Source: Kaistia dalseonensis (GTDB lineage: Bacteria > Pseudomonadota > Alphaproteobacteria > Rhizobiales > Kaistiaceae). From it: a stretch of DNA of 64,000 nucleotides. The notes beneath the pieces are model-generated. The model was given only the letters and a program-made list of their open reading frames with translations, was not told the origin of the DNA and searched no databases. The position numbers and the translations under genes were made by a program. Where the stretch lies: assembly GCF_030814715.1 (NCBI RefSeq), contig NZ_JAUSVO010000003.1:248001-312000 (forward strand), given 5' to 3'. Below, one piece after another: positions 8,562 to 17,671 of the stretch; the stretch's first letter is position 1; every line of letters starts with the position of its first letter.

Positions 8562-8933
8562 ATGTCCTATCAGGTCATCACCACGCCGGCTGGCGAGCGC
8601 CTTGCCGTCATCCCAGAGGCCGAATACCTCGCAATGGTTGAAGCCGGCGAAAGCGCGGCCGACGTTGCCGCCGTTCATCGCTTCCGTGCCCGTATGGCGG
8701 CTGGTGAGGAAGAGCTTATCCCTGCTGCTGTCGTTGACCGCTTGCTAGCCGGGGAAAGCCCTGTCCGCGTTTGGCGCCAATACCGCAATATGTCGGCTCG
8801 CGACCTAGCGTCATCTGCCGGAATAGGCCCCCCCTATCTGTCGGAGATTGAGACAGGAAAGAAAGAAGGCAGCATTGGCGCCATGAAAGCGATTGCTCAT
8901 GCGCTCGGTGTAGCGATCGATGATCTTGTCTAG
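8562..8933 (+). CDS. HTH-type antitoxin (XRE family)
   Basis: A 123-residue protein. Residues 1-60 contain MSYQVITTPAGERLAVIPEAEY, like the N-terminal strand of antitoxins that bind RelE. The C-terminal half is an XRE helix-turn-helix (RNMSARDLASSAGI, then PPYLSEIETGK). It should neutralise the toxin and repress the promoter at 8255-8287. AAGGAGGGC at 8547-8555 upstream is a strong Shine-Dalgarno sequence, in contrast to the leaderless toxin. Its stop overlaps the stop of the convergent tail gene by 4 bases. Confidence 0.87.
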   Translation: MSYQVITTPAGERLAVIPEAEYLAMVEAGESAADVAAVHRFRARMAAGEEELIPAAVVDRLLAGESPVRVWRQYRNMSARDLASSAGIGPPYLSEIETGKKEGSIGAMKAIAHALGVAIDDLV

Positions 8934-9460
8934 GCACCGTTGCCGGCATAGCCATTCGATGGCTTGACCTGCTTCGTCCCGGCCGAAACTGATGTCGTGG
9001 TCTTCTGCGGGATCGCCTGAGAGCTTTTCGCGTTGCCGATCGACGCAACCTCGGTCGAGACGATAATCACTTCTCGCATGCCGACGCGGAGCAAGAGGGC
9101 ACCCGGCGACCGCTCATCCGTCGTGCGCTCCAGAGCGGAGATGAGCATGTTCGGATAGGCGCGATATGGCGTGTAGACCGTAAACGGCTCGCGCATCGCC
9201 TGGAGACTAAGCATCTCCTGGTAGACCAGATCGATATAGCCCACATAGCCGGCCGTGCTATTCGACCAGCCGCATTGCATCTCCAGTTCCACCGGCATGG
9301 AAAAGGCATGGTCGGAGATGGAGGCGCCCTGCTCGACCGGGTGCTGCGTGACGAACAGGTTGTCGCGAGCCACCTCCTCCACCACAACGTCCGGGATGAC
9401 CGTGCCGATGATCCGGCGCGGCTTGATCATGATGGCAACGGCGTCGTCGAGGATAGTCAT
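8930..9460 (-). CDS. Dit-like/baseplate tail protein
   Basis: A 176-residue protein. RRIIGTVIPDVVVEEVARDN, DHAFSMPVELEMQCGWS and PFTVYTPYRAYPNMLI recall the Dit-like phage tail proteins that connect the tape measure end to the baseplate hub. It starts 4 bases before the tape-measure stop. The C-terminal ~25 residues are Ser/Thr/Lys-rich and probably disordered. Confidence 0.65.
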   Translation of the reverse strand: MTILDDAVAIMIKPRRIIGTVIPDVVVEEVARDNLFVTQHPVEQGASISDHAFSMPVELEMQCGWSNSTAGYVGYIDLVYQEMLSLQAMREPFTVYTPYRAYPNMLISALERTTDERSPGALLLRVGMREVIIVSTEVASIGNAKSSQAIPQKTTTSVSAGTKQVKPSNGYAGNGA

Positions 9461-11421
9461 TGAACGGCGCCCTGCACGTTGCTCAGGATGTTGTTGTTGA
9501 TCCGACCCTGAGCCTTCTCGACCTGCAACCCGGTGATGGTCGGGTCCGAACTGCCGTAGACGTTGATTTCCGTCTTCTGGTGCAGCGTTGCGGACTTGCT
9601 CGATGCACTGTTGTTGACAACGCTATCAGGCAGCAAGGGCGCCGACGTATGCGGGGACCAATAGTCGTCGGTGGATGGCTTGTAGTTGTCCGGCCATTTT
9701 GTCTTAGGTGGCTCCGGGGCTGGTGCCGGCTTATTGGCGGCTTCACGCGCGCGCTCCCGTTCGAGCGCCGCATTGAAGTTGCCGATCATGGTTCCTTCGC
9801 CCTGCCCCTGCTCTATTCCGCCGGGCAGAGATGTCCACGTTCCGCTTAGGACACGGCCGGCATTGGCGATTACATCCTTGTCGCCGCTCTTCAGATCGGT
9901 CTCAAGATCGCGGCCCGTCATCTTCTTGTACTGTTTCTGCGCCAGGTACCATGCGGCCTTGTCTTGGCTTTCTGGGCTGAAATCCGGCAATCCGGTCTCG
10001 TTCTTGATCTGGTCCCACGTCGATGCGAGAAACTGATAGCGGCCCGCTGCGGTGCTCGTCCTTCCGGCGTTGGGGCCGGAGGTGATGACCTTGGGCTGAC
10101 GTGGATGGTCGGAAAAGTCGGTGAACTTGCCACCGCCATACATCACGTCATAGCCGGGGGATTCGGTCGCCCCAATCGTATCGAGAAGCGCGCGGCCTTC
10201 CGGCGAGATGGATAGGTCCGTCGCGCTGATCGGCTTGCCAGACTTCCCACCGCTCTTGCTGCCGAACCAACCGCCGCTACCACCCATCCATTGAGGCCGG
10301 CGCGACCACCAGCTTTCGCCGCCGCCGCCGTTTTGCGGCTGGCTTGAATACCCGTTGTAGTAAAGACCCGTCGCAGGGTCCTGCTTGATATCGCGGGGAA
10401 TGTCCTTCGTCAGCCATTCGGCCCCGGCCACAAGCGCCATTGCCGCGGCCAACTGGATATTGACCTTCCCGAGGACGCCGAGCATCCCGAGAAGCCACTT
10501 CCCGGTCATGTAGAGCAGGACAATCTCAAGAGCTGCCTGAAACCCGTTCTCGCCGATAAGCGACTGCGTCAGGTCGTTGAATCCCTGAAGAAGAGGCTGG
10601 AGAGCCCCAACCGCTGGAGGGATAGCCTTTGCGAGAGCAACGAACGCATCCGAGATATTCTTGACCGCCTGAATGATCTCGTCTTTGTGTTTGGCGATCC
10701 ACAGGCTGAGTTCGTTCATGTAGCCGGTGATCGTCGGCCCGAGGTCGAGCGCGATTTTGTCGATGACCAACCCGATCTGCATTTGCAGGTCGCGGAAGTT
10801 CGTCATCAGCTCGTTCGCGGCCTTCGCGGCCTTGTCCGGGTCCACGCCCATCTCGGCGGCGCGCTTGCGGTACTCCTCCTGGTACTTCTTGATCTCTTCC
10901 GCGCGGGTGCGGATGACATAGAACGTCTGCTCGTCAAGCCCGAGCGCGGCGGCATACTGTGCCGCGACATAGTAAGGCTTCTTTTCCAAAGCCTTGTTCA
11001 TGTCGATAAGGATATCGACCGTGTCGCGCAGGTTGCCCGATGCGTCCCGCGTATCGACGCCGAGAGACCGCACGAGGCTTTCGGTTCCGGGGTTGGTCCG
11101 CAAAGCGCGGGCAATCCCCTCGATCGCTCCAGTGGCCTGAGATGCCGTGCCGCCGATCTGCGACAGGGCATAGGTCAGCGACTTGATCTGCGTGACGGAC
11201 GTGTTGGTCCGCTGGGCAGAGAAGTAGAGGTCGTCGAACCCACTGGCGATCTTGACGACGGTTGCCGCGATGGCTGTCGCCGCCGCCGTTAGGCCAGCCG
11301 CAACGGCCGCTGCCGTCTTCGCCGCCGCCTCAAGCGACCCTTGGAACCGCTTTTCACTCTGCGCGTCGACCTTGAAGCCGAGCGCGATCAGATATTCGCG
11401 GAGGACGTTTTCGTCAGCCAT
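9457..11421 (-). CDS. Tape-measure protein with embedded lysozyme-like domain
   Basis: A 654-residue protein. Residues 1-60 are a coiled coil, 32-55 an Ala-rich hydrophobic helix, and the region up to about 360 is helical with hydrophobic stretches near 300. From about 395 to 520 there is a lambda R-like lytic domain: LDTIGATESPGYDVM contains the likely catalytic Glu, followed by FTDFSDHPRQ and STAAGRYQFLASTW. It would cut peptidoglycan during DNA injection. The remainder is a Pro/Asn-rich tail. No separate endolysin gene is visible in the window. Confidence 0.85.
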   Translation of the reverse strand: MADENVLREYLIALGFKVDAQSEKRFQGSLEAAAKTAAAVAAGLTAAATAIAATVVKIASGFDDLYFSAQRTNTSVTQIKSLTYALSQIGGTASQATGAIEGIARALRTNPGTESLVRSLGVDTRDASGNLRDTVDILIDMNKALEKKPYYVAAQYAAALGLDEQTFYVIRTRAEEIKKYQEEYRKRAAEMGVDPDKAAKAANELMTNFRDLQMQIGLVIDKIALDLGPTITGYMNELSLWIAKHKDEIIQAVKNISDAFVALAKAIPPAVGALQPLLQGFNDLTQSLIGENGFQAALEIVLLYMTGKWLLGMLGVLGKVNIQLAAAMALVAGAEWLTKDIPRDIKQDPATGLYYNGYSSQPQNGGGGESWWSRRPQWMGGSGGWFGSKSGGKSGKPISATDLSISPEGRALLDTIGATESPGYDVMYGGGKFTDFSDHPRQPKVITSGPNAGRTSTAAGRYQFLASTWDQIKNETGLPDFSPESQDKAAWYLAQKQYKKMTGRDLETDLKSGDKDVIANAGRVLSGTWTSLPGGIEQGQGEGTMIGNFNAALERERAREAANKPAPAPEPPKTKWPDNYKPSTDDYWSPHTSAPLLPDSVVNNSASSKSATLHQKTEINVYGSSDPTITGLQVEKAQGRINNNILSNVQGAVQ

Positions 11422-11563
11422 TCGACTTTGTCGCCTCGCGGTATCGGGCTGCGTTTTCGTCCTGAACGTCGAGGGCGTCGTTCATGCGGGCCACGTCGAC
11501 GAGGTCAATCGATCCGTCGATCAGGCTTTCGTAGCGGCAGAGATTTCGGAGCACCGGCCGCAT
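11414..11563 (-). CDS. Short tail protein after the chaperone (DUF6889-like)
   Basis: A 49-residue product from ATG 11563 (MRPVLRNLCRYESLIDG). The sequence resembles small proteins between the chaperone and tape-measure genes in contractile phages. GGGGAGG about 8 bases before the ATG is a strong ribosome site. The frame is also open upstream across the end of the chaperone gene, so a fused product from a -1 frameshift is possible. It overlaps the tape-measure start by 8 bases. Confidence 0.6.
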   Translation of the reverse strand: MRPVLRNLCRYESLIDGSIDLVDVARMNDALDVQDENAARYREATKSNG

Positions 11564-11610
11564 GATCCAGTCCTCCCCGTCTGGGAGCCTGGCAAAGTCG
11601 ATTTTCGGCC

Positions 11611-12048
11611 CTACCGGCCCGCGGTGCTCAAGACTGACGGAAGGGCGCGTGAAAAAGACCCGACGTTCTCGCGGATCACCTGAGCGGCAATGGCGAGCAT
11701 CGCCGTCATGTCGATATCGTCGAACATGAACACCTTGGCGTCCTTGTTCCACACCGGCGCCCATCCACCGCCGCCGGCCTGCTTGCGGCTCACCACCGAA
11801 AGACAACTCTGGACGATGAAGTCGCAGTCATCGGCCGGCATGTCCGAGATGGCCTGCATGAGGGGGAGAAGACTTTCGACCAGTGCGGCCGGCTGCGTTT
11901 CGGCCGCCTGACTGGCGACCAGCATAGGGCCGATCGCTTTCATGAACGGCGCCACGGCCGGCGCCAGTTTGCGCGCGACGTGGAACTGCTGGAAGGCGTC
12001 CATCTTGCGGGAATTGTACTGAACGCCCGCGACTTCGAATTCAGCCAT
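11611..12048 (-). CDS. Tail assembly chaperone
   Basis: A 145-residue protein starting MAEFEVAGVQYNSRK. Features typical of this class are the short beta-start, an acidic-helical middle (DMPADDCDFIVQSCLSVV) and its place between tube and tape-measure genes. The family binds the tape measure before tube polymerisation. A run of five T residues lies at 11656-11652, about 40 bases before its stop, where a -1 shift could occur. Confidence 0.72.
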   Translation of the reverse strand: MAEFEVAGVQYNSRKMDAFQQFHVARKLAPAVAPFMKAIGPMLVASQAAETQPAALVESLLPLMQAISDMPADDCDFIVQSCLSVVSRKQAGGGGWAPVWNKDAKVFMFDDIDMTAMLAIAAQVIRENVGSFSRALPSVLSTAGR

Positions 12049-12247
12049 GGGGACCCTCCACTGGTTCATATCGCAAGGTGATGACTCGGCAAATTGGATG
12101 GCTGATGAGCGCGACGCGGCACTTGATGGTCAGATACTCGCCACTTATGGCCATGGCATCCACACCGTGGCGGCCCAAAGCATAATCGACGAATTTGTCG
12201 GCGCCCTCATCCACGCGAGCGAATACCAGCCTGACTACGGTTCCCAT
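12041..12247 (-). CDS. Small phage tail protein, function unknown
   Basis: A 68-residue product beginning MGTVVRLVFARVDEGADKF. The ATG at 12247 overlaps the tube-gene stop (TAATG) and the end overlaps the chaperone start by 8 bases, showing that it belongs to the operon. No family recognised. A longer frame to 12427 overlaps the tube gene and is rejected. Confidence 0.55.
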   Translation of the reverse strand: MGTVVRLVFARVDEGADKFVDYALGRHGVDAMAISGEYLTIKCRVALISHPICRVITLRYEPVEGPHG

Positions 12248-12702
12248 TAGAGTTCCGGCGTGCCGCTGCCGAGAATGGTATCGATCGCGATGGCATCGAA
12301 CACCCACTGGTGCGTGTTGCCGTCCTTCGCGTAGGTGAGGTCCGGGACCTTTTTGAAGGCACAGGCCTTGGCGGTCGTTCCGTCGCCGGAAATGTAATTC
12401 CGGATCGAGATGAAGTTCTGGCCCCAATTCGCCGAACTGGTCTGCTGGAAATTGTACATCGTCATGAGCTGCTGGTTCCTCGGAGAGGTCTTGAGCAGCG
12501 TGATCGTCACCGTTCCATGCCGGCCGGCGTGCAGCGAATGCATGCCGGAACCATCGGCGCCCATAGTGAGGGTGTTCTTGTCTTCGGCGCGGGCGATCGT
12601 GATGCCCTCTTCCGCATTGCCGGATCCCGAACCAAGCTCAAATTTCCCTCCGGGCCCCTCGATGGCCGCCTGTACGTCGAGAAAGCTATACGTGCCGCTC
12701 AT
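12247..12702 (-). CDS. Tail tube protein (DUF3277)
   Basis: A 151-residue protein. MSGTYSFLDVQAAIEGPGG, the AEEGITIARAEDKNTL segment and LLKTSPRNQQLM match the DUF3277 tube family of contractile phages. It polymerises into the inner tube through which DNA passes. It follows the sheath gene after 11 bases, the standard order. Confidence 0.88.
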   Translation of the reverse strand: MSGTYSFLDVQAAIEGPGGKFELGSGSGNAEEGITIARAEDKNTLTMGADGSGMHSLHAGRHGTVTITLLKTSPRNQQLMTMYNFQQTSSANWGQNFISIRNYISGDGTTAKACAFKKVPDLTYAKDGNTHQWVFDAIAIDTILGSGTPEL

Positions 12703-12713
12703 GAGCCTGGCCC

Positions 12714-14195
12714 TTACCGATTGACGTTGATGGTGATGTCAGACGAATGCACGGCGCCAGCGAGCTTGATTGCGCTCTGGATGGGGACCGACTTGCGCGC
12801 CTCACGATCGGCCTGCGACTGAGACGAGACCGGCGGGGCATAGACGTAGTAGCCCTTGGTCAGGGTGTCGCCCTGCGCGAGTTGGCCGAAGCCGGCCGCG
12901 TTCCAGACGCCCGGCGCGACGAGGCCATTCGTGACCGCCTGTTCAAGAGCCGCCTCGACCGTGATGACGATCAGGTGGGTTCCCGCGTCGGTCTGCGGGA
13001 TCTTCGTCGAGCTGGTATAGAGCAGGTTCCAGACATCGGTCTGGATGCGATTTTCCAGCCAGTCGGTGCCGTGCACTTCATCGAAGAAGTAGCCGTTCGA
13101 CATGACGCCTTCCTGGATGATGGCGGCGCCGTTGTCGTAGTTGACGAAGACGTTGATGTGCTTGGCTTTGAGCGCGGCGGCTTGCGTCTCGGTGATCGTT
13201 TCCGCAACGATGCCGGGCTCGGTCTTGAACTTCATCGTCAGGGTCGTGTTGGACCCATCAAAATTCACCGTGGCGGCACGGCCGAAGAAGGATGCGACCG
13301 CATAGGCGTCCGACGTGCTGTACTGCACGAATGTCCGCTTGTAGTTGCCGACCTTCAGCAGATAGCCGATATCCGTGGTCGACGAGCCGTCGATGGCCGT
13401 GGTGGCTTGCACTGTGATACCGAGCATGCGCTTCTTGGCGCTGGCCTCGATATAGGAGGCCGCCGCCAGAACGTCAGAATTGCTCGGCAGCGTCGCCGCG
13501 ATCAGCGCCGCGTACCAATCCCCCGAAACATTCGCGAGCGCCTGAAGGGCCGTCACAAGCGTTTCTGCGACGATGCCATCGACGGGCGCCGAGGCAAGGC
13601 CGGAGGTCAACTTGAGCTGCGCCGAAATGTCGGTGCCGGAGCCGGCCGCTGTGGCATAGGTCAGGGTCGACGATGCGCCCGTGGTCGGGCTGGTCACCTC
13701 GAACCGACCATAGATGGCGTTCCACACCACCGTCGCGCCGGACAGCGCCGTGGTCAGGACAGTCGCGACGCCGTTGAGATTGGTCTGGGCTGAGAAATCG
13801 AGCCCGGTGAGCGTCTTCAGCGTGCCGTTGACCGTGATCTTGAGCGATCCGGTGGTGATCGCGGTCCAATTGCTGATGACCTGTTCGGACGCCGTCAGAA
13901 CGCCGCCCTTGAGCGTGCCGGCCGTCGCCGTGGCGGCCCATTTGCCAATGTAGAGGAGATCGGGCTGGGGGCTCTGGGAGAAGAACCGCAGCGCGGCCTT
14001 GTACTCGGGGTCCGTGGTCGAGAAGTCGCCCGAAACGCCGTCGATCGTCGCATAGCTGCGGATGCGCTCGCGCGTATCGATTGCATTGGTCGAGCCCACG
14101 ACGAGGCCGGCGCCGAAATTGCGGTACGGCGTCGCCAGTGGGGACATGACGATGTCGACATTGACGACATCGCTGACGGAAAGGCCTGCGGTCAT
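12714..14195 (-). CDS. Tail sheath protein (DUF3383)
   Basis: A 493-residue sheath protein. The first residues [15 protein letters not shown] and the C-terminal [17 protein letters not shown] and GYYVYAPP segments are typical of DUF3383. The middle has an inserted Ser/Thr-rich beta domain (about 100-200). It contracts to drive the tube into the cell. This, together with the tube gene, defines the phage as a myovirus. Confidence 0.9.
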   Translation of the reverse strand: MTAGLSVSDVVNVDIVMSPLATPYRNFGAGLVVGSTNAIDTRERIRSYATIDGVSGDFSTTDPEYKAALRFFSQSPQPDLLYIGKWAATATAGTLKGGVLTASEQVISNWTAITTGSLKITVNGTLKTLTGLDFSAQTNLNGVATVLTTALSGATVVWNAIYGRFEVTSPTTGASSTLTYATAAGSGTDISAQLKLTSGLASAPVDGIVAETLVTALQALANVSGDWYAALIAATLPSNSDVLAAASYIEASAKKRMLGITVQATTAIDGSSTTDIGYLLKVGNYKRTFVQYSTSDAYAVASFFGRAATVNFDGSNTTLTMKFKTEPGIVAETITETQAAALKAKHINVFVNYDNGAAIIQEGVMSNGYFFDEVHGTDWLENRIQTDVWNLLYTSSTKIPQTDAGTHLIVITVEAALEQAVTNGLVAPGVWNAAGFGQLAQGDTLTKGYYVYAPPVSSQSQADREARKSVPIQSAIKLAGAVHSSDITINVNR

Positions 14196-14815
14196 GTGGA
14201 TGGCTCCGTTGCCCAGGATTGCATGTGGCCGGAATCGGCTTCGATGGTACCTTCAGCCGAAAGCAGGTTGAGGACGGGGTAGACCCGATCGACACGACGG
14301 CGGAAAACGAGGGGGAGGTCGCAGCGGCGAAGCCACGTTTGATTGACGAGATCGGGAACGGAGATGACCGTCCCGCATTCGATGAACGACATGCCGATAT
14401 CGACGCCCGCATCGGTCGTTGCGGTTCGGATCATGTCGCGGTTCTGAGGCAGCGCGAGACCGTCGCGGAGTCGGGCGGCATTGGCCGAGGCGGACGGGCC
14501 GTAGAACGAAGCCAGTGCCTCGATCGTCTCATGCCGCTGCATATGATCGGCACCATCCCCGCCGGCATCGGATGGGATATGCATGATCGACGCGTTGGCA
14601 TCGGGTGTGGCGCGGACAATACCTACGGCTGCCCACGTCATATCGGCGGCCGGCTGTTGTGGCGGGATCGGTTGCCAACGCGGACGGACCAAATCGCCGG
14701 GCAATCCGGTGATGCCGGCCACGGCGGCTTGCAGCGCCTTCGCCAGATCGAGGTCTTCAGCCGGGGGCGTTCCGGTCGGAACCAGATAGCCGCCCGTGGC
14801 GCTCGTGTTGCTCAT
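14192..14815 (-). CDS. Neck/tail terminator protein (LIC_12616-like)
   Basis: A 207-residue protein. Segments such as [24 protein letters not shown], shortened to [15 protein letters not shown], and [10 protein letters not shown] follow the LIC_12616/gp12-like neck family. It lies directly before the sheath gene, with a 4-base overlap, where the tail terminator is encoded. A terminator role is inferred from order and length. Confidence 0.65.
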   Translation of the reverse strand: MSNTSATGGYLVPTGTPPAEDLDLAKALQAAVAGITGLPGDLVRPRWQPIPPQQPAADMTWAAVGIVRATPDANASIMHIPSDAGGDGADHMQRHETIEALASFYGPSASANAARLRDGLALPQNRDMIRTATTDAGVDIGMSFIECGTVISVPDLVNQTWLRRCDLPLVFRRRVDRVYPVLNLLSAEGTIEADSGHMQSWATEPST

Positions 14816-15177
14816 GTCAGTTGCAGCAGCTCGCAGCCCGCGACGACGAAGCCGGCGCCATAGGACGAATAGTCATTGAGCACCGACACCGTGTAATCGC
14901 GGCCCTGCCAAGTCAGCCGATCGGCCTCCGTGGGGCCATCGCTCGCCACGAGACGGGCCGTGGTGTGGACGAGGATCGAACCGCTGACCCTCGCCATATC
15001 CGGGAAGCGCTTCAGGACATCGCCGCTGTTCGAAGTAACGACACCGGAAATGGTGCTCACCACCTCGGCTCGAGTCGCGATTCCGTCTGATCCGACCGAT
15101 TGCGTCGCGCGCGTTAGGGTGAGCGTGTCCGCGAAATCCGGGTCCGCGAGCACATCGGATACGTCCAGCAAGGGCAT
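14812..15177 (-). CDS. Neck protein, function unknown
   Basis: A 121-residue protein beginning MPLLDVSDVLADPDFADTL. The pattern (short N-terminal helix, TRATQSVGSDG, then beta strands with YTVSVLNDYSSYGAGF) is common for head-tail connector proteins of this phage group. It overlaps the terminator gene by 4 bases. No precise family assigned. Confidence 0.6.
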   Translation of the reverse strand: MPLLDVSDVLADPDFADTLTLTRATQSVGSDGIATRAEVVSTISGVVTSNSGDVLKRFPDMARVSGSILVHTTARLVASDGPTEADRLTWQGRDYTVSVLNDYSSYGAGFVVAGCELLQLT

Positions 15178-15178
15178 G

Positions 15179-15670
15179 CTATTTCTTCCTCACCACATAG
15201 GTGATGCTGCGCTGCATCTGGGCCGTGTCGATCAGGGGCTTTTCACCCGATCGGCCGCGTCGCCTGCGATTGGCGAGCGTGGCCGGCGCCAAGGGCGTAA
15301 ATGGCCCATCGTCGATCTTGCTGCGGATCGAGTTCTGGGCGATGAGCCCGGCCCGGTTCAGCGCGATATCGGCCGCATCCACTTTGCCGAGCAAAGCGTT
15401 CTTGGCGCCTGCCTTGAGCCGGCTCGCGATGGCGTCCTTGGCGTTTTCGATTCCGGGGATCATGAACTGCCGGGCTGGGATGTTCGCCTCCGGCGCGCCG
15501 TTGTCGTGGATATAGGCGAGGGCCGCATTGTTGATCGGGCCTTCGTCTTCATCGCCGGGCTGGCGTTCGCCCTTGTCGGCCGGGACGCCCACGAGCACCC
15601 GGTCCTGCGTCAGGCTCTTGATGGCCTTCATCAGGTCGTCGACGCGATCGACAGTGATCTTGATGGTCAC
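15179..15670 (-). CDS. HK97 gp10-like neck/tail completion protein
   Basis: A 163-residue product from a GTG at 15670 that overlaps the upstream stop (GTGA). The sequence VTIKITVDRVDDLMKAI starts a gp10-like fold. ARQFMIPGI, ALNRAGLIAQNSIRSKI and PLAPATLANRRRRG are the repeated marks of these proteins. A longer frame to 15742 overlaps the DUF4054 gene and lacks similarity. Confidence 0.65.
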   Translation of the reverse strand: MTIKITVDRVDDLMKAIKSLTQDRVLVGVPADKGERQPGDEDEGPINNAALAYIHDNGAPEANIPARQFMIPGIENAKDAIASRLKAGAKNALLGKVDAADIALNRAGLIAQNSIRSKIDDGPFTPLAPATLANRRRRGRSGEKPLIDTAQMQRSITYVVRKK

Positions 15671-16056
15671 AACTGGAGGCCTCCGGCACCGATCATCCGC
15701 GCAAGCTGGATGTAGCGCGTGCCATAGGTCGTGAGGTTCCACGCACCCGCGCCCTCAATTGCAGCGGCGCCGGTGTCATAGGACACGCTGACCTTGTCGA
15801 CAGCCTTGGAAGCAACAAGGCCGGCCGATGATCCGCCGATGCCGCCGGCCACCGCTGCCTTCTGGTCTCGCGCGCCGAGCGCCAGATTGTGAGCGATGAA
15901 CAGTTCGGTGCCCAGATCGAGCAATTCAGCCCATCGGTCGATCGACAGGAGCTTGGCCGCCGTGGTCAACCAGAACGCCACCATGGCATCCGGATAGGTC
16001 ACGATGCTGGCGAACTCTGGGAAGTCAGCTCGGAACGATGAGACGGTGACGGTCAT
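15667..16056 (-). CDS. DUF4054 head-tail connector protein
   Basis: A 129-residue protein starting at ATG 16056. FRADFPEFASIVTYPDAMV and LFIAHNLALGARDQ are diagnostic for DUF4054, a head-completion protein family (gp6-like). It overlaps the preceding stop by 4 bases and lies between capsid and neck genes as expected. Confidence 0.82.
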   Translation of the reverse strand: MTVTVSSFRADFPEFASIVTYPDAMVAFWLTTAAKLLSIDRWAELLDLGTELFIAHNLALGARDQKAAVAGGIGGSSAGLVASKAVDKVSVSYDTGAAAIEGAGAWNLTTYGTRYIQLARMIGAGGLQL

Positions 16057-16442
16057 GCGGCGTTCTTCTTGGCCTCGATCTCGGCCATCAGCCGCGCGAC
16101 ACCCCAACGGCCGTCAACCTCGATCCCGAGACCTTCGGCTTCCGCCTTGAGAGCGGTCTTCTCATCGACATCTTCCGGCGTGTCGACATGCGTCGATCCA
16201 TCATCCTCAACGGCGACGGATGACTCTTCCGGATGAGCGCCGCGGTCAGGCTCGGGCGCGCCCTGAGCTTCATCCGATGGCGCCGGGGCTTGGGGCTCCG
16301 GCTCGGCAACTTGTTCCGAAAACAGCTTGACGTACCAGTGCGAGGCGACCTCTTCATCCACCTCAACAACGCCGGCTTCGAACTTCCTGATCGTGCCGCC
16401 GAGATTGAGCAGAAACGGCGTCAGGACGGTGATTTGCGACAT
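16053..16442 (-). CDS. Capsid-region protein with C-terminal SAP/HeH-like motif
   Basis: A 129-residue protein. The N-terminal 45 residues are beta-rich (VLTPFLLNLGGTIRKFEAG). Residues about 50-95 are acidic and Pro-rich. The last 35 (KAEAEGLGIEVDGRWGVARL) resemble a HeH/SAP helix-extended-helix motif that binds DNA or protein. Such proteins often follow the major capsid gene. Confidence 0.6.
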   Translation of the reverse strand: MSQITVLTPFLLNLGGTIRKFEAGVVEVDEEVASHWYVKLFSEQVAEPEPQAPAPSDEAQGAPEPDRGAHPEESSVAVEDDGSTHVDTPEDVDEKTALKAEAEGLGIEVDGRWGVARLMAEIEAKKNAA

Positions 16443-16502
16443 TCGGGCTCTCCGGCAAAGGGAACGGGACCGGCACGCCTACGCGCCGGCCCTGGGACGG
16501 CC

Positions 16503-17567
16503 TCAGAGGCCGTCGCGATATCCTGCCGTCTCGGGATAGACGAACTCGACGACGCCGAGGCGCCCGAAATAGGTCGTCATCTGATAGAGCGACCGGTATT
16601 CGAGCGGCGTGCGCTGCAGCGGGGTCATGGGATAGCGGACGCGCTGCGGGTCCTTGGTGTAGGCCATCATGCGGCTGGTCGTGGTTTCATCGCCCGCCGT
16701 GCCACCGGAGCCGTAGCCGTTCAGCCACTTCAGCGGCTGGATATTCAGCTTCTGGCCGTTCGAGGCAGCGAGGTTGTTCTCGCGGAGGTAGTTCAGGATC
16801 GAAACGTTACCGGCGTTCGACACCTTGTTGGCGACGATGTAGCTGTAGCGGGCCGGCGGCAGGCGGAGCTCCGTCGGGATCACCGCCCAGGCGGAAGCAG
16901 CCCAGACGCTGGACAGAAGCTCGTTCACGTCCTGAAGGATTTCATCCGGGGTCTTGTTCGCCCAGAGCGGCGAGCCGCCGGCGCCATTGGCGACGTTGGT
17001 CACGTTCGTGACGGCGGTCGAGTTGACCAGACCGTATTTCGTGAGCGTCGTGTCGCCCACATAGACCATCTCGTCGATGTCCATGTTGTTCTTGAGGCGC
17101 ATCGCCTCGAACTTCTGCGCATCGACCGGACGGCCGAGCTTCATCGCCGATTCGAGCTCGGGCAAGGTCCACGATACCTCGGTGCCCCAGAGGTACAGAG
17201 GATTGGCCGTCTTGCCGATATCGATCGAGACGCCGGAGATTGCGTTGGCGTCCTTGCCGATCCACGACTTGCCGCCGGGATTGATGCCGCCTGCCGCCGC
17301 GAACGAGGAGTTCGTGAAGGACGACGTTTCATCGGCGATCGACACATCCTCGCGGAGGTCGATATCGCGGGACCAGGTGACCGACACCAGCGGCATATGG
17401 AGGGTCTGGTCCAGACGCTCCAGTTCGCCGATGAGGAAGGCGCCCGTGCTGTCCACGGTGCGACGGTCATAGGTAAGGGCCGCGTCGCGGGTGCGAGCAC
17501 GGATCAGCGCAGGGCGGGACGGGGTGAGCGCCGTCGACCCTGCGAAGCTGCGGGCATGGAATGACAT
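16503..17567 (-). CDS. Major capsid protein (DUF2184)
   Basis: A 354-residue protein. Key parts: TLHMPLVSVTWSRDIDL, YLWGTEVSWTLPELESAM, NMDIDEMVYVGD and PQRVRYPMTPLQRTP. These match the DUF2184 family, HK97-fold capsid proteins that lack cleaved delta domains and use a separate scaffold. It follows the decoration protein and protease-scaffold genes. Confidence 0.88.
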   Translation of the reverse strand: MSFHARSFAGSTALTPSRPALIRARTRDAALTYDRRTVDSTGAFLIGELERLDQTLHMPLVSVTWSRDIDLREDVSIADETSSFTNSSFAAAGGINPGGKSWIGKDANAISGVSIDIGKTANPLYLWGTEVSWTLPELESAMKLGRPVDAQKFEAMRLKNNMDIDEMVYVGDTTLTKYGLVNSTAVTNVTNVANGAGGSPLWANKTPDEILQDVNELLSSVWAASAWAVIPTELRLPPARYSYIVANKVSNAGNVSILNYLRENNLAASNGQKLNIQPLKWLNGYGSGGTAGDETTTSRMMAYTKDPQRVRYPMTPLQRTPLEYRSLYQMTTYFGRLGVVEFVYPETAGYRDGL

Positions 17568-17671
17568 GAAGGAGGCTCCATCAAGGGACGGGCCCGTCGT
17601 GATGACGCGCCACTTGCCTTGCCTAAGGGCGGTTCGAGGCGGGGGAAGGACGGCCGCTTTGGGCCGTCGGA

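Noticed and set aside
16233-17564. 443-residue plus-strand frame opposite the major capsid gene
   Set aside because: Composition is that of an antisense shadow, and the minus strand has a DUF2184 capsid.
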